This document shows, one piece after another, positions 16,633 through 25,517 of a DNA stretch of 46,376 bases. This DNA is from a virus, in IMG/VR virus record IMGVR_UViG_3300002144_000382, positions 1-46,376 of that record, one strand, 5' to 3'. Made by a program: the position numbers and the translations under genes. The notes beneath the pieces are model-generated. The model saw nothing but the letters and a program-made list of their open reading frames with translations, searched no databases and was not told the origin of the DNA. Position 1 is the stretch's first letter. Every line of letters begins with the position of its first letter.

Positions 16633-18146
16633 TGCCTGAAATTATCCGGATTAAAAAGAAGAATGAAACGTTCTTGCACATCGACTGTGACCCTAGTACA
16701 CAGCACGAGTTAGCTGAACATTTTTGCTTCATGGTGCCCGGATATAAGTTTATGCCTGCATATAAGAACAGAATGTGGGATGGTAAGATACGTTTATATG
16801 ATCTTAGAAAAAAGACCCTTTATTGTGGTTTGTTTGATTATGTCAAAGAGTTTGCAGAGGTTCGAGGATATGGTATAGAGGTTGAAAATAATACTGTATA
16901 TGGAAGGCCGGATATACTAGAAAAACCTGATATAAAAGGGTTACTTGAAGATCTTAAGTTAACTGCCGGTGGGAGTATTATTACTCCTAGAGACTATCAG
17001 CTAGAAGCTCTGGAAGTTGCTTTATCTAAAACTAAATCTCTATTGCTTTCTCCTACTGCCTCTGGTAAAAGCTTAATTATATACCTTGCTATCCGATACT
17101 TCCTTAAGCATTACGATAAGCAAGTTCTTATTATTGTCCCAACCACATCTTTGGTTGAGCAAATGTACTCCGACTTTGCTGATTACTCTAAATGGGACGA
17201 AGGGTTTGATGCTGATACAGATATACACAAGATCTATTCCGGCAAAGAAAAATTCAACCTAGAAGCTAGCGTTATTATTACTACATGGCAATCGATCTAT
17301 AAACTGCCATTACCATGGTTTGAAAACTTCGGAATGGTGGTCGGGGACGAAGCCCACAACTTTAAGGCCAAATCACTGACCAGTATATTAGAAAAGTGTA
17401 ATGATGCAAAATATAAGATTGGTACAACAGGTACATTAGACGGAACAGCTACGCATCAGTTAGTATTAGAAGGACTATTTGGATCTGTGTATAAGGTTAC
17501 CACTACTAAAAAACTAATGGATAACCAGGATCTAGCACAATTGGAAGTTACTATTCTACTCCTAAAATATGGGGATGATTATAGAAAGGTAGTTTCTAAA
17601 CAGAAGTATCAAGAGGAATTAGATTTTATAGTTAGATACGAGCCTAGGAATAACTTCATATCTAATTTGGCTTTGGATCAAGATGGCAACACCCTTATAC
17701 TATTTCAATTTGTAGATAAACATGGCAAACCTCTGCATGCTATGATAGAAGAGAAAATAGCAGGTATGAACAGGCAATCTAGAAAGGTATTCTATGTCTC
17801 AGGGGAAACAGATGTTACAACCAGAGAAAGTATTAGAGCTATTACAGAAAACGAGGATAATGCAATTATTGTTGCTTCGGTAGGTACCTTTTCTACTGGT
17901 ATAAATATAAAGAGACTACACAATATAATCTTTGCTTCACCATCTAAGTCACAGATTAGGGTCTTGCAGTCTATAGGTAGAGGTTTAAGAAAAAGCTCAG
18001 ATGGTATCGATACTAAGGTATTTGATATAGCAGATGATTTACAATGGAAGAACAAAAAGAATTATACTCTGGAACATGCCAATATTAGGATCCAGATTTA
18101 TAATAAAGAGAAATTTGACTATAAAATATTTGAGATAAATATATAA
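16632..18146 (+). CDS. uvsW: DNA/RNA helicase UvsW
   Basis: A 504-residue superfamily 2 helicase (T4 UvsW is 503). It has an N-terminal UvsW-specific domain (MPAYKNRMWDGKIRLYD), Walker A SPTASGKS at 140-147, DEAH at 239-242, SAT-like TTGTLDG, and motif VI-like SIGRGLRKS near the C-terminus. It unwinds branched recombination intermediates and R-loops, switching replication from origin- to recombination-dependent mode. It is coupled to uvsY and abuts the next gene. Confidence 0.95.
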   Translation: MPEIIRIKKKNETFLHIDCDPSTQHELAEHFCFMVPGYKFMPAYKNRMWDGKIRLYDLRKKTLYCGLFDYVKEFAEVRGYGIEVENNTVYGRPDILEKPDIKGLLEDLKLTAGGSIITPRDYQLEALEVALSKTKSLLLSPTASGKSLIIYLAIRYFLKHYDKQVLIIVPTTSLVEQMYSDFADYSKWDEGFDADTDIHKIYSGKEKFNLEASVIITTWQSIYKLPLPWFENFGMVVGDEAHNFKAKSLTSILEKCNDAKYKIGTTGTLDGTATHQLVLEGLFGSVYKVTTTKKLMDNQDLAQLEVTILLLKYGDDYRKVVSKQKYQEELDFIVRYEPRNNFISNLALDQDGNTLILFQFVDKHGKPLHAMIEEKIAGMNRQSRKVFYVSGETDVTTRESIRAITENEDNAIIVASVGTFSTGINIKRLHNIIFASPSKSQIRVLQSIGRGLRKSSDGIDTKVFDIADDLQWKNKKNYTLEHANIRIQIYNKEKFDYKIFEINI

Positions 18147-18548
18147 ATGATGACCGATCAATCAATTGAAGAACTAAACATAAGACATTTTAAATTAAGG
18201 TCTGGGGATGAGATACTGGCATTAGTCTCTAATCGGAACAAAGATAATTGGATGGTGGAAGCACCCCTTTTAATCTCAGAAAATATGGCTGGGGGTAAAC
18301 AGTTATCTCACTGGTTCCCTTTCAGTACTACAAAGATGTTCAAGCTAATAGATTTTGATGTTATGCAACATTCATCGGTTGTATCAGAGATCAAGTCTAC
18401 CTACATTAAGTTCGCTTTGCGAACTCAACAAGTTGAACTCATTAAACAGAATGATGAAATACTCGAAGAGTATATGAATTCAAATAAGAGTGATGATGAT
18501 TCTTATTATGACCCCATTAATACTATGGATACAGAGACAATTCACTAG
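18147..18548 (+). CDS. Putative Sm-like fold protein
   Basis: A 133-residue protein starting immediately after the uvsW stop. Residues 12-45 (NIRHFKLRSGDEILALVSN...WMVEAPLLI) follow the Sm-fold pattern of hydrophobic strand, Gly-Asp/Glu turn and second strand. This matches the small protein at 33501 (VRLSSGEELIGDVKE...ITLSDAIILI). The C-terminal ~35 residues are acidic and disordered. Function unknown; an RNA-binding role would be an inference from fold alone. Confidence 0.6.
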   Translation: MMTDQSIEELNIRHFKLRSGDEILALVSNRNKDNWMVEAPLLISENMAGGKQLSHWFPFSTTKMFKLIDFDVMQHSSVVSEIKSTYIKFALRTQQVELIKQNDEILEEYMNSNKSDDDSYYDPINTMDTETIH

Positions 18549-18578
18549 TATATCATCCCTTCCCTGAGACGACACTCT

Positions 18579-18612
18579 ATTATATCATACTTTTTCATGT
18601 TTGTAAACCCCC
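18579..18612 (-). promoter_or_regulatory. Divergent early promoter on the minus strand
   Basis: Read on the minus strand: GGGGGTTTACA (G-run 18612-18608, TTTACA 18607-18602), a 17-bp spacer, then TATAAT (18584-18579). It matches the phage early promoter consensus perfectly, and its start site would be near 18572. It reads into the 3' end of the 18147 gene and uvsW in antisense. No plausible minus-strand gene follows. Confidence 0.75.
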
Positions 18613-18640
18613 TAAGTGAAATATATTTATTTACTAAATA

Positions 18641-18673
18641 GGGGTTTACATTCGCTTTGAAATATGGTATAAT
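18641..18673 (+). promoter_or_regulatory. Early promoter for gene 55
   Basis: GGGGTTTACA (-35 hexamer 18645-18650), 17-bp spacer, TATAAT (18668-18673) preceded by ATGG. RBS AAAGGAG lies at 18685-18691. The box TAGGGGTTTACA forms an inverted repeat with TGTAAACCCCCTA at 18602-18614, the -35 of the opposing promoter. Confidence 0.9.
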
Positions 18674-18696
18674 ATATCATTATAAAGGAGATACTC

Positions 18697-19269
18697 ATGA
18701 CAACTGAAAAAGCAAAGACTAAACCCCATTACATTGATAATAAACAATTCTCTTTAGCTGTGGTTGAATATGTTAAATCCGTTAGAGAAGCAGAGATTAA
18801 TGAAAAAGAAACCCCTAAGGTAACAAACTATATTGCTATGTGCTTTCTTAAGATATCCGAAGGCCTATCTCATCGTCCTAATTTTGTTCGATACACGTAC
18901 AGGGAAGAGATGGTGATGGATGCGGTTGAAAACTGTCTAAGAGCAGTAAACAACTATAGAATAGAAACTACGACTAGAACTGGCTTACCTAATGCATTTT
19001 CTTACTTTACTCAGATTTGCTTCTATGCATTTATTAGACGTATAACCAAAGAAAAGAAACAACAAGATATTAAATTTAGATTCATAGAGCGTATGGGTGT
19101 AGAAGACTTTATCCACACTGGCATGGATGATGGTCACTCTGCAGAGACCATGGCTTATGTAGATTCCCTTAGATCAAGAATTGATCAGGTCAAATATAAA
19201 GATGAGAAAATCAAGTCTTTTGCCAAAGAAGAAAAAGCAAGAGAAAAACTAGAACTCTTTATGGTATAA
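18697..19269 (+). CDS. gp55: Late-transcription sigma factor gp55
   Basis: A 190-residue protein (T4 gp55 is 185). Recognised by the region-2-like segment EEMVMDAVENCLRAVNNY...PNAFSYFTQICFYAFIRRITKEKKQQ, the reduced sigma core that binds host RNA polymerase and the TATAAATA element. The C-terminal KSFAKEEKAREKLELFMV is the hydrophobic/acidic tail that contacts the sliding clamp and flap in T4. Eight exact TATAAATA sites in this window are its expected targets. Strong AAAGGAG ribosome binding site. Confidence 0.93.
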   Translation: MTTEKAKTKPHYIDNKQFSLAVVEYVKSVREAEINEKETPKVTNYIAMCFLKISEGLSHRPNFVRYTYREEMVMDAVENCLRAVNNYRIETTTRTGLPNAFSYFTQICFYAFIRRITKEKKQQDIKFRFIERMGVEDFIHTGMDDGHSAETMAYVDSLRSRIDQVKYKDEKIKSFAKEEKAREKLELFMV

Positions 19270-19275
19270 CATTAT

Positions 19276-20337
19276 ATGAAAATCGCTATATTAAATGACA
19301 CTCATTGTGGTGTTAGGAATTCCTCTGATATTTTTCTTAACTATCAAAAGCTATTTTATAGCAAGGTATTTTTTCCGTATCTCAAAGAACATAATATTAA
19401 GAATATTTTACACCTTGGTGACTATTACGAGCATCGCAAGTTTGTTAACTTTAAAGCATTAAATCAGAACAGAAAAGACTTCCTAGAACCTATGAGGGAT
19501 AATGGTATTACTATGGATATTATCCCTGGTAACCATGACGTATACTTTAAGAATACCAATGAATTGTGCTCTTTAAAAGAGCTTTTAGGATACTTTACTT
19601 CCAACGTTAATATCATCATGAAGCCATCAGTGCTTGACTATGATGGGTGCAAGGTTGGAGTATTACCGTGGATTAATAACGCTAACTATGAAGAGTATAC
19701 CAAATGGATAAAGACGTGTGAAGCTTCTATCATTGGGGCTCATCTCGAGTTAAAGGGATTTGAAATGATGGCTGGGGTTACTAATCCCCATGGAATGAAT
19801 GCTGACATATTCTCTCGTTTTGAAATGGTTTTATCAGGTCATTTTCATACTAAATCAACCCAGGGTAACGTAACATATCTAGGCTCGCAGATGGAATTTA
19901 CTTGGTCTGATGTTGATGATCCAAAGTACTTCCACGTACTAGATACAGAGACTAGAGAGATCACGCCCGTACGTAATCCTATTACTATGTTTAAAAAAGT
20001 CATATATGATGATACTAATACCGATTATAACAACATTGATATTAGTCAATTTGAGCATAAATTCATAAAGATCATAGTAGTTAGTAAAAATGATCTTTAT
20101 ATGTTTGATCGATTTATTGATAGACTTCAGGGTATAGAAACTTATGAGCTAAAGATCGCAGAGAGCTTTGAGGAGTACCTGGGGGAAAGCGTAGATGATG
20201 AAAAGGTATCCTTAGAAGATACTTCCCAACTATTGGATTCCTATGTAGAAGCTGTAGATACTGATTTAGATAAAAATCACCTTAAAGTTCAATTGCGTAA
20301 ACTATACACAGAAGCCCAGAATTTGGAGGTTATATGA
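19276..20337 (+). CDS. gp47: Recombination nuclease subunit gp47 (Mre11/SbcD-like)
   Basis: A 353-residue metallophosphoesterase (T4 gp47 is 339). Metal-binding motifs in order: LNDTHCG (Asp8, His10), HLGDYYEHR, PGNHDVYF, and GHFHTKS. With gp46 it forms the exonuclease that resects DNA ends for recombination-dependent replication. Its last four bases overlap the gp46 start (ATGA). Confidence 0.95.
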   Translation: MKIAILNDTHCGVRNSSDIFLNYQKLFYSKVFFPYLKEHNIKNILHLGDYYEHRKFVNFKALNQNRKDFLEPMRDNGITMDIIPGNHDVYFKNTNELCSLKELLGYFTSNVNIIMKPSVLDYDGCKVGVLPWINNANYEEYTKWIKTCEASIIGAHLELKGFEMMAGVTNPHGMNADIFSRFEMVLSGHFHTKSTQGNVTYLGSQMEFTWSDVDDPKYFHVLDTETREITPVRNPITMFKKVIYDDTNTDYNNIDISQFEHKFIKIIVVSKNDLYMFDRFIDRLQGIETYELKIAESFEEYLGESVDDEKVSLEDTSQLLDSYVEAVDTDLDKNHLKVQLRKLYTEAQNLEVI

Positions 20338-22049
20338 TTCAATTTAAATCAGTAGCATGGCGAAACTTTTTGTCTACAGGGTCAGATGCAATTGAAATTA
20401 AGCTAGACAAATCCCCGTCTACCTTAATCGTAGGACAGAATGGTGCTGGCAAATCTACTATGCTAGATGCTTTGTCTTTTGGACTATTTGGAAAGGCACA
20501 CAGAGACATTAATAAAAACCAGCTGATTAACTCTATCAACGGTAAAGGCACAGAGGTTACCGTTGAGTTTAATATTGGTAACTCTGAGTTTAAAGTTGTT
20601 AGAGGTATAAAACCAACCAGATTCGAGATTTGGCAAAATAACAACATGATTAATCAGTCAGCAAATGCCAGGGATTATCAGAGGTTCCTAGAGCAGAATA
20701 TTCTAAAGCTTAATCATAAGTCTTTCCACCAAGTGGTTGTTTTGGGTAGTAGTTCCTTTATTCCTTTTATGCAATTGCCTGTATGGTCAAGACGCGGGAT
20801 TATCGAGGATCTTCTAGACATTAATATTTTCTCTAAGATGAACATGCTTCTTAAGGAAAGAAATGCAAAGATTAAAGAAGAATTGGTGGATATAACCCAT
20901 CAGATTGATTTATTTAAAACCCGAATAGATTCCCAGTCAAAATACATAAAAAGTCTTGAATCTTTAAACAAGGACCAGATAGCTCAGAAAATGGAGTCTA
21001 TTGAAATACATAAAGAAAAAATACAAGAGACCTTTAATGAATCTAAGACCTTAGGTAAAAACCTTCAGGTCCTTATGTCTGCTGAAGAAAAGACCAATCG
21101 GGACTTACTAGATCGTATGTCCCAGATGAAGTCATTTAACTTGCAACATAATTCTAAGATTAAAGAACTAGTTAGCCAATCTAAGTTTTATGAACTAAAT
21201 GACCAATGTCCAACCTGTGACCAGGGTATATCCGCAGATATTAAAGAAGACAAGATCTCTAATATAATCTCTAAGGCTAAAGAAGTTCAGACCGAAAAAG
21301 AATCACTAGGAAAGACCATAGAATCTTTGCAAAGCGAAATGTCGGAGGTTAGTTCGAATCTAAATATACTAAGACAAAAACAAGCCAAGATTAACTCTAA
21401 TAATGATGTTATAACAGTATTACAAAAAGAGATCGATAAGGTCCAAAGAGAGATAAATAATCTTTCTAGCCAAAATGGGGATAGTGCGGCTGCCAAAACA
21501 GAATTAAAAGATCTAGCTAAGGGTAAGGAAGATGCTACAGAACGAAAGCTCGAATATGTTGAAGAAAGAACCTATAATGAAGTTCTAGGAGAAATGCTGA
21601 AAGATACTGGTATTAAGACTAAAGTAATCAAGCAATATCTTCCTATCATGAACAGGTTTATTAACCAATATCTTCAGGTTTTGGACTTCTTTGTTGCTTT
21701 CCATCTAGACGAAAGCTTTAATGAAACCATTAGGTCTAGGCATCGAGACTCTTTTAATTATGCCTCATTTTCAGAAGGTGAAAAACAAAGGATTGACCTT
21801 GCCCTGCTTTTTACCTGGAGACAGATTGCCAGAATGAAAAATAGTGCTTCTACCAACCTACTAGTCTTAGACGAGACCTTTGATTCTTCGCTAGATTCTG
21901 AAGGTGTAGATAGTCTTACCAAGATCCTAACCACCCTCGAGGATAGCACTAATGTCTTTATTATCAGTCATAAAGGTGATATACTGGAAAACAAGTTTAG
22001 GTCCAAAATCGAGTTCTTTAAGCATAAAAACTTCTCAAAGATCAGATAG
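20334..22049 (+). CDS. gp46: Recombination nuclease subunit gp46 (Rad50/SbcC-like ATPase)
   Basis: A 571-residue SMC-family ATPase (T4 gp46 is 560). Walker A GQNGAGKS at 34-41; a long coiled coil broken by a zinc hook CPTC at 292-295; ABC signature FSEGEKQR at about 477; Walker B LLVLDETFDSSLD at about 508. It pairs with gp47, and expression is coupled by the ATGA overlap. Confidence 0.96.
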   Translation: MIQFKSVAWRNFLSTGSDAIEIKLDKSPSTLIVGQNGAGKSTMLDALSFGLFGKAHRDINKNQLINSINGKGTEVTVEFNIGNSEFKVVRGIKPTRFEIWQNNNMINQSANARDYQRFLEQNILKLNHKSFHQVVVLGSSSFIPFMQLPVWSRRGIIEDLLDINIFSKMNMLLKERNAKIKEELVDITHQIDLFKTRIDSQSKYIKSLESLNKDQIAQKMESIEIHKEKIQETFNESKTLGKNLQVLMSAEEKTNRDLLDRMSQMKSFNLQHNSKIKELVSQSKFYELNDQCPTCDQGISADIKEDKISNIISKAKEVQTEKESLGKTIESLQSEMSEVSSNLNILRQKQAKINSNNDVITVLQKEIDKVQREINNLSSQNGDSAAAKTELKDLAKGKEDATERKLEYVEERTYNEVLGEMLKDTGIKTKVIKQYLPIMNRFINQYLQVLDFFVAFHLDESFNETIRSRHRDSFNYASFSEGEKQRIDLALLFTWRQIARMKNSASTNLLVLDETFDSSLDSEGVDSLTKILTTLEDSTNVFIISHKGDILENKFRSKIEFFKHKNFSKIR

Positions 22050-22064
22050 CAGATATACCAAAAA

Positions 22065-22080
22065 GTTATAAGCTTATAAC
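22065..22080. repeat. Perfect 16-bp palindrome GTTATAAGCTTATAAC
   Basis: Lies 15 bp after the gene 46 stop and contains a HindIII-like AAGCTT core. As RNA it would be a weak AT-rich hairpin without a T-run, so a terminator is unlikely. It could be a dimeric protein binding site. Confidence 0.7.
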
Positions 22081-22099
22081 ATAATGTCCTAAAATAATG

Positions 22100-22150
22100 C
22101 CCCTTTTTTCATTAAAGGGGGTATACACCCCATCGTTTATGCGGTATAAT
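22100..22150 (+). promoter_or_regulatory. Early promoter of the VWA gene with overlapping hairpins
   Basis: -35 TATACA (22122-22127) after a G-run, 17-bp spacer, TATAAT (22145-22150) preceded by CGG. The G-run (22117-22121) can pair upstream with CCCCTTT (22100-22106) or downstream with ACCCC (22127-22131), two mutually exclusive stems. Confidence 0.75.
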
Positions 22151-22177
22151 ACTCGTGTAAAATAAGGAAAAACGGAT

Positions 22178-24301
22178 ATGCGAGAAAATCATTTTTTACC
22201 AAAGCTTCTAGCTAAAGAGAATATCACTATTCGCCATGGTAACTATAAGACTGCATGGTTCGATATTAAAAATCGAGTCTTAGGTCTTCCTACATGGGAA
22301 GATATGGACAAAGACGTTTATGACCTATTTACAGGTCACGAAGTTGGCCATGCACTATTTACTCCATGGGAAGGATGGCACGACAGCCCAGAAAAACTAG
22401 AAGGTTGTCCCCGCTCATATATTAATGTCGTGGAAGACGCTCGGATCGAAAAAGAGATCAGAAACGTTTATCCTGGTTTAAAGGGACCATTTCAAAGAGG
22501 CTACAAAAAGCTTTTAGACCTAGCGTTTTTTGGTCCAGTGGAAGATATTGATTGGGTCCAGACCAAATTAATCGATAAAATCAACCTTAAGGCTAAGCTT
22601 GGTAATCTTCTAGAAGTACCCTTTTCTAAAGAAGAATATGTATTTTTTGACCGGTCTCTTAAGACCGAGACATTCGAAGAGGTGGTTCAACTAGTACTAG
22701 ATATTGTCGCCTTTACTAAAGAAAATACCCCAGAGTTACTTGATAATCCCCCAGAAGAAGATAATTTCGGGGAGATGGAAAATGATGATATCCAATCAAG
22801 TGATTCAGATGAGGGTGAAAGTGAAAGTGAGTTAGAATCAAAAGATCCTGGTGATAGTAAAGGCGAATCTGATTCTGAAGACGACACAAAATCTATTTCT
22901 TTAGGTATTGAACCTCGCCACGTTCAAAACGAGACCTCTATTACAGATCAGATATTTAGATCTATGGAAAAATCCTTGATTAAGGTTGATGCTCATGGGT
23001 TTCAAGCCGTTAGCATAAACCAGCTTAAAAAAAGCCAAATATCAAACATTGTTATATCATATGACGAACTTCGAAGAAAAAGAAAAGAATCCTTAATAAG
23101 GTCTGGATCTCATATGCCAGATTTTATAAAATCTGATTACCCGAAGTATATTAAAGGCGTGAAAAAGAACATCCAGTTTGCTGTTAGAGAGTTCGAAATG
23201 AAGAAGGCTGCCTACCAGTATTCTCGGGCTACTGTTGGCAAAAAAGGCGTTATTGACGTAAATCGTTTGCACAGTTATAAAACCAACGAAGATATTTTCT
23301 CCCAGGTGACTAACTTGGCAGATTCAAAGTCCCATGGCATGATACTTCTTCTTGATTATTCAGGTTCTATGTATAATTCATTACCTCAGGTTTTGGATCA
23401 GGTTATGAACTTAATAGTCTTTTGCAAGCAGATCAACATACCATTTGATGTTTATTCCTTTAGTACCTATAACGAGTCTATTGATTATAAAGAATTACAG
23501 GATGGCGATCTAGATCTTAACGATCTTTCTATGCCCCATTTATGCTCATCATCGTTTAATAAAAAGGACTATGAAGATTCGATGATGCATCTATTCGCTA
23601 GATCGGTTTATAATGACTGCAGTTATGAATTTTGTGCTCGCGAAGAGAGGCTAGGTAGTACACCATTGGATCAAGCATTGATCGTCTCCCATGATCTTAT
23701 TAGAGACTTTAAAGCTAAGCATAAGGTTCAAAAAATGAACTTTATTACTTTTACTGATGGTGACTCCAACCCCATACGTTCGGTTAGAGATACCTCATTA
23801 CAAGTAGAGAGAGTACCTACACAACATTACGGAAGCTTATTTAGTGTAATGATCCAAAACAAAATGATAAGAGACATAACCAAAGCCCAATCAACAGAAA
23901 GGCTCCTTACCAGCATAAGGGAACGATATAACACAAATACCATAGGATTCTTTATGGCTGATTCGGTAAAGGCTTGGAATCGAAAGGCTCTAGATTGTAT
24001 GAAATCAGAATCCAAGATTACTCCAGAATCCCCATTTGAGTACCATAAGCTTGAAGAATACAAAACAAAATTATTAAAAGAATATAAAGCCAACAAATGC
24101 GTTTCTAAATCAAATATCCTTGGGTATAACCAATACTACCTTGTTAAAAGCGGTAGATCACTAGAAACCGTCGCAGATGAGTTCGAGACTAAGGAAAACG
24201 CCTCAAAGTCACAAATCCTAACCTCTTTCAAGAAGTTTTCTAAGTCCAAAAAGAACAATAAGGTCCTTATGACTAATTTCGCAAAAGCCGTTGCAGAATA
24301 G
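22178..24301 (+). CDS. HExxH metallopeptidase-like + VWA domain protein
   Basis: A 707-residue protein. An N-terminal putative zinc peptidase motif HEVGH (54-58) is followed by NVVEDARIE, which could give a third acidic ligand. Residues ~195-240 are an acidic Ser/Asp/Glu linker. A C-terminal von Willebrand A domain has MIDAS DYSGS (Asp393) and a later FTDGDS. This layout resembles the DUF2201-type peptidase/VWA proteins and CobT-like VWA subunits that partner MoxR-class AAA+ ATPases, and the next gene is exactly such an ATPase. The substrate is unknown. I infer a chaperone or remodelling complex rather than cobalamin synthesis. Confidence 0.8.
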   Translation: MRENHFLPKLLAKENITIRHGNYKTAWFDIKNRVLGLPTWEDMDKDVYDLFTGHEVGHALFTPWEGWHDSPEKLEGCPRSYINVVEDARIEKEIRNVYPGLKGPFQRGYKKLLDLAFFGPVEDIDWVQTKLIDKINLKAKLGNLLEVPFSKEEYVFFDRSLKTETFEEVVQLVLDIVAFTKENTPELLDNPPEEDNFGEMENDDIQSSDSDEGESESELESKDPGDSKGESDSEDDTKSISLGIEPRHVQNETSITDQIFRSMEKSLIKVDAHGFQAVSINQLKKSQISNIVISYDELRRKRKESLIRSGSHMPDFIKSDYPKYIKGVKKNIQFAVREFEMKKAAYQYSRATVGKKGVIDVNRLHSYKTNEDIFSQVTNLADSKSHGMILLLDYSGSMYNSLPQVLDQVMNLIVFCKQINIPFDVYSFSTYNESIDYKELQDGDLDLNDLSMPHLCSSSFNKKDYEDSMMHLFARSVYNDCSYEFCAREERLGSTPLDQALIVSHDLIRDFKAKHKVQKMNFITFTDGDSNPIRSVRDTSLQVERVPTQHYGSLFSVMIQNKMIRDITKAQSTERLLTSIRERYNTNTIGFFMADSVKAWNRKALDCMKSESKITPESPFEYHKLEEYKTKLLKEYKANKCVSKSNILGYNQYYLVKSGRSLETVADEFETKENASKSQILTSFKKFSKSKKNNKVLMTNFAKAVAE

Positions 24302-24327
24302 GCGAAAATATCATAAGTATTTTCGCC
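24301..24327 (+). terminator. 10-bp perfect hairpin at the end of the VWA gene
   Basis: GGCGAAAATA (24301-24310) pairs perfectly with TATTTTCGCC (24318-24327) around a 7-nt loop, beginning at the last base of the stop codon. No T-run follows, so it may stabilise the mRNA 3' end or act as a weak terminator before the next promoter. Confidence 0.5.
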
Positions 24328-24330
24328 CTA

Positions 24331-24364
24331 GGGGGTTACGGTTAGGGGTATTATATGGTATAAT
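24331..24364 (+). promoter_or_regulatory. Early promoter of the CobS-like gene (degenerate -35)
   Basis: TATAAT (24359-24364) preceded by ATGG. The -35 region is GGGGGTTACG (24331-24340), one base shorter than the GGGGTTTACA consensus, so the spacer is 17-18 bp and the promoter probably weaker. Confidence 0.7.
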
Positions 24365-24403
24365 ACTCCCATATTATTTAACAACGTGAGCATTACATAT
24401 ATT

Positions 24404-25516
24404 ATGAAAAATTCTACCCAAGTTATTCTTAAAGAGCTAGCTACGAGGTTCCCTGATACTTTAGAGTTTCGCCGTAAAACGGTGGAGGATATTTCTAAAG
24501 AAATGGGTTATACAGGAAAGGACTATAAGTCCCTTATGACCGATGAAAATCGGGTTCGAATTGGGACTTATAGCCTAGAAAATGTTATTTTGCCTTTTCG
24601 TAAAAAAGAACCAGAATTATTGAAACCTACCGGTCCTATTGAAATGCAATCAACGGTAAATAAAGAAAGAACTTACGCACAACTAGATCCAACATTTGTG
24701 CCATGGGGAGCTTATGATGATATTGTTAAAATTACCAGGACTGAGAGCTTCTTTCCTGTTTACATTAGCGGACTATCGGGCAATGGCAAAACCTTTATGG
24801 TCGAACAAGCCTGTGCAAAATTAAATAAGGAGTTTATTCGTGTTCAAATCAATCCAGAAACGGATGAAGATGATCTCATCGGCGGCTTTCGACTCATTAA
24901 TGGAGAAACGGTATTCTTTAAGGGCCCAGTGCTTAAAGCCATGGAGAATGGTGCAGTTTTACTTCTCGATGAAATTGATCGAGCTACAAATAAAATTATG
25001 TGTCTTCAAGGTATACTTGAGGGGAAACCTATACTCATTAAGAAAACGGGCGAAACGCTATATCCGAAAGCTGGATTCAATGTTATAGCTACTGCTAATA
25101 CTAAAGGTAAAGGCTCGGAAGATGGCAGATTCTCTGCTGCTTCAATCATCGATGATGCATTCTTAGAGCGCTTCACGATCTCCATTGATCAAAAATTCCC
25201 ATCGGTTTCAATCGAAAAAAAGATACTTGTTAACCACATGAAAAAGTTTGGTGCCGATGATGTGCAGTTTGTTAATCAACTTGTAGATTGGGCAGATATT
25301 ATTCGAAAAACCTTCTATGATGATGGTGTTGATGAGGTGATTTCAACGCGTCGACTATGCCATATTATACAGACTTTTTCAATTTTTAATGATCGTATGA
25401 AGGCTATTGAGCTTTGTATTTCAAGGTTTGATGAAGATACCAAAGAAGCTTTCCTAGATCTTTACACAAAAGTAGACTCGGACGTTAGCTTAACAACACA
25501 AACAGAGGATAATTAA
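24404..25516 (+). CDS. cobS: MoxR/CobS-like AAA+ ATPase
   Basis: About 370 residues from ATG 24404; an in-frame GTG at 24386 is an alternative. AAA+ motifs (numbered from the GTG start): Walker A GLSGNGKT at 129-136, Walker B AVLLLDEID, sensor 1 VIATANTKG and an arginine-finger-like DAFLERF. Many marine T4-like phages carry such a gene, usually annotated cobS after the cobaltochelatase subunit. Pairing with an upstream VWA protein fits the general MoxR-VWA scheme. No cobaltochelatase large subunit or cobalamin gene is present, so the name describes similarity only. Confidence 0.88.
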   Translation: MKNSTQVILKELATRFPDTLEFRRKTVEDISKEMGYTGKDYKSLMTDENRVRIGTYSLENVILPFRKKEPELLKPTGPIEMQSTVNKERTYAQLDPTFVPWGAYDDIVKITRTESFFPVYISGLSGNGKTFMVEQACAKLNKEFIRVQINPETDEDDLIGGFRLINGETVFFKGPVLKAMENGAVLLLDEIDRATNKIMCLQGILEGKPILIKKTGETLYPKAGFNVIATANTKGKGSEDGRFSAASIIDDAFLERFTISIDQKFPSVSIEKKILVNHMKKFGADDVQFVNQLVDWADIIRKTFYDDGVDEVISTRRLCHIIQTFSIFNDRMKAIELCISRFDEDTKEAFLDLYTKVDSDVSLTTQTEDN

Positions 25517-25517
25517 A

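Noticed and set aside
18450-18572. A minus-strand gene behind the divergent promoter
   Set aside because: Only frames of about 20 codons or fewer follow, without convincing start sites; an RNA product is the better reading.
24404-25516. Cobalamin biosynthesis as the role of the CobS-like gene
   Set aside because: No other cobaltochelatase or cobalamin gene is present; the VWA partner points to a general MoxR-type function.
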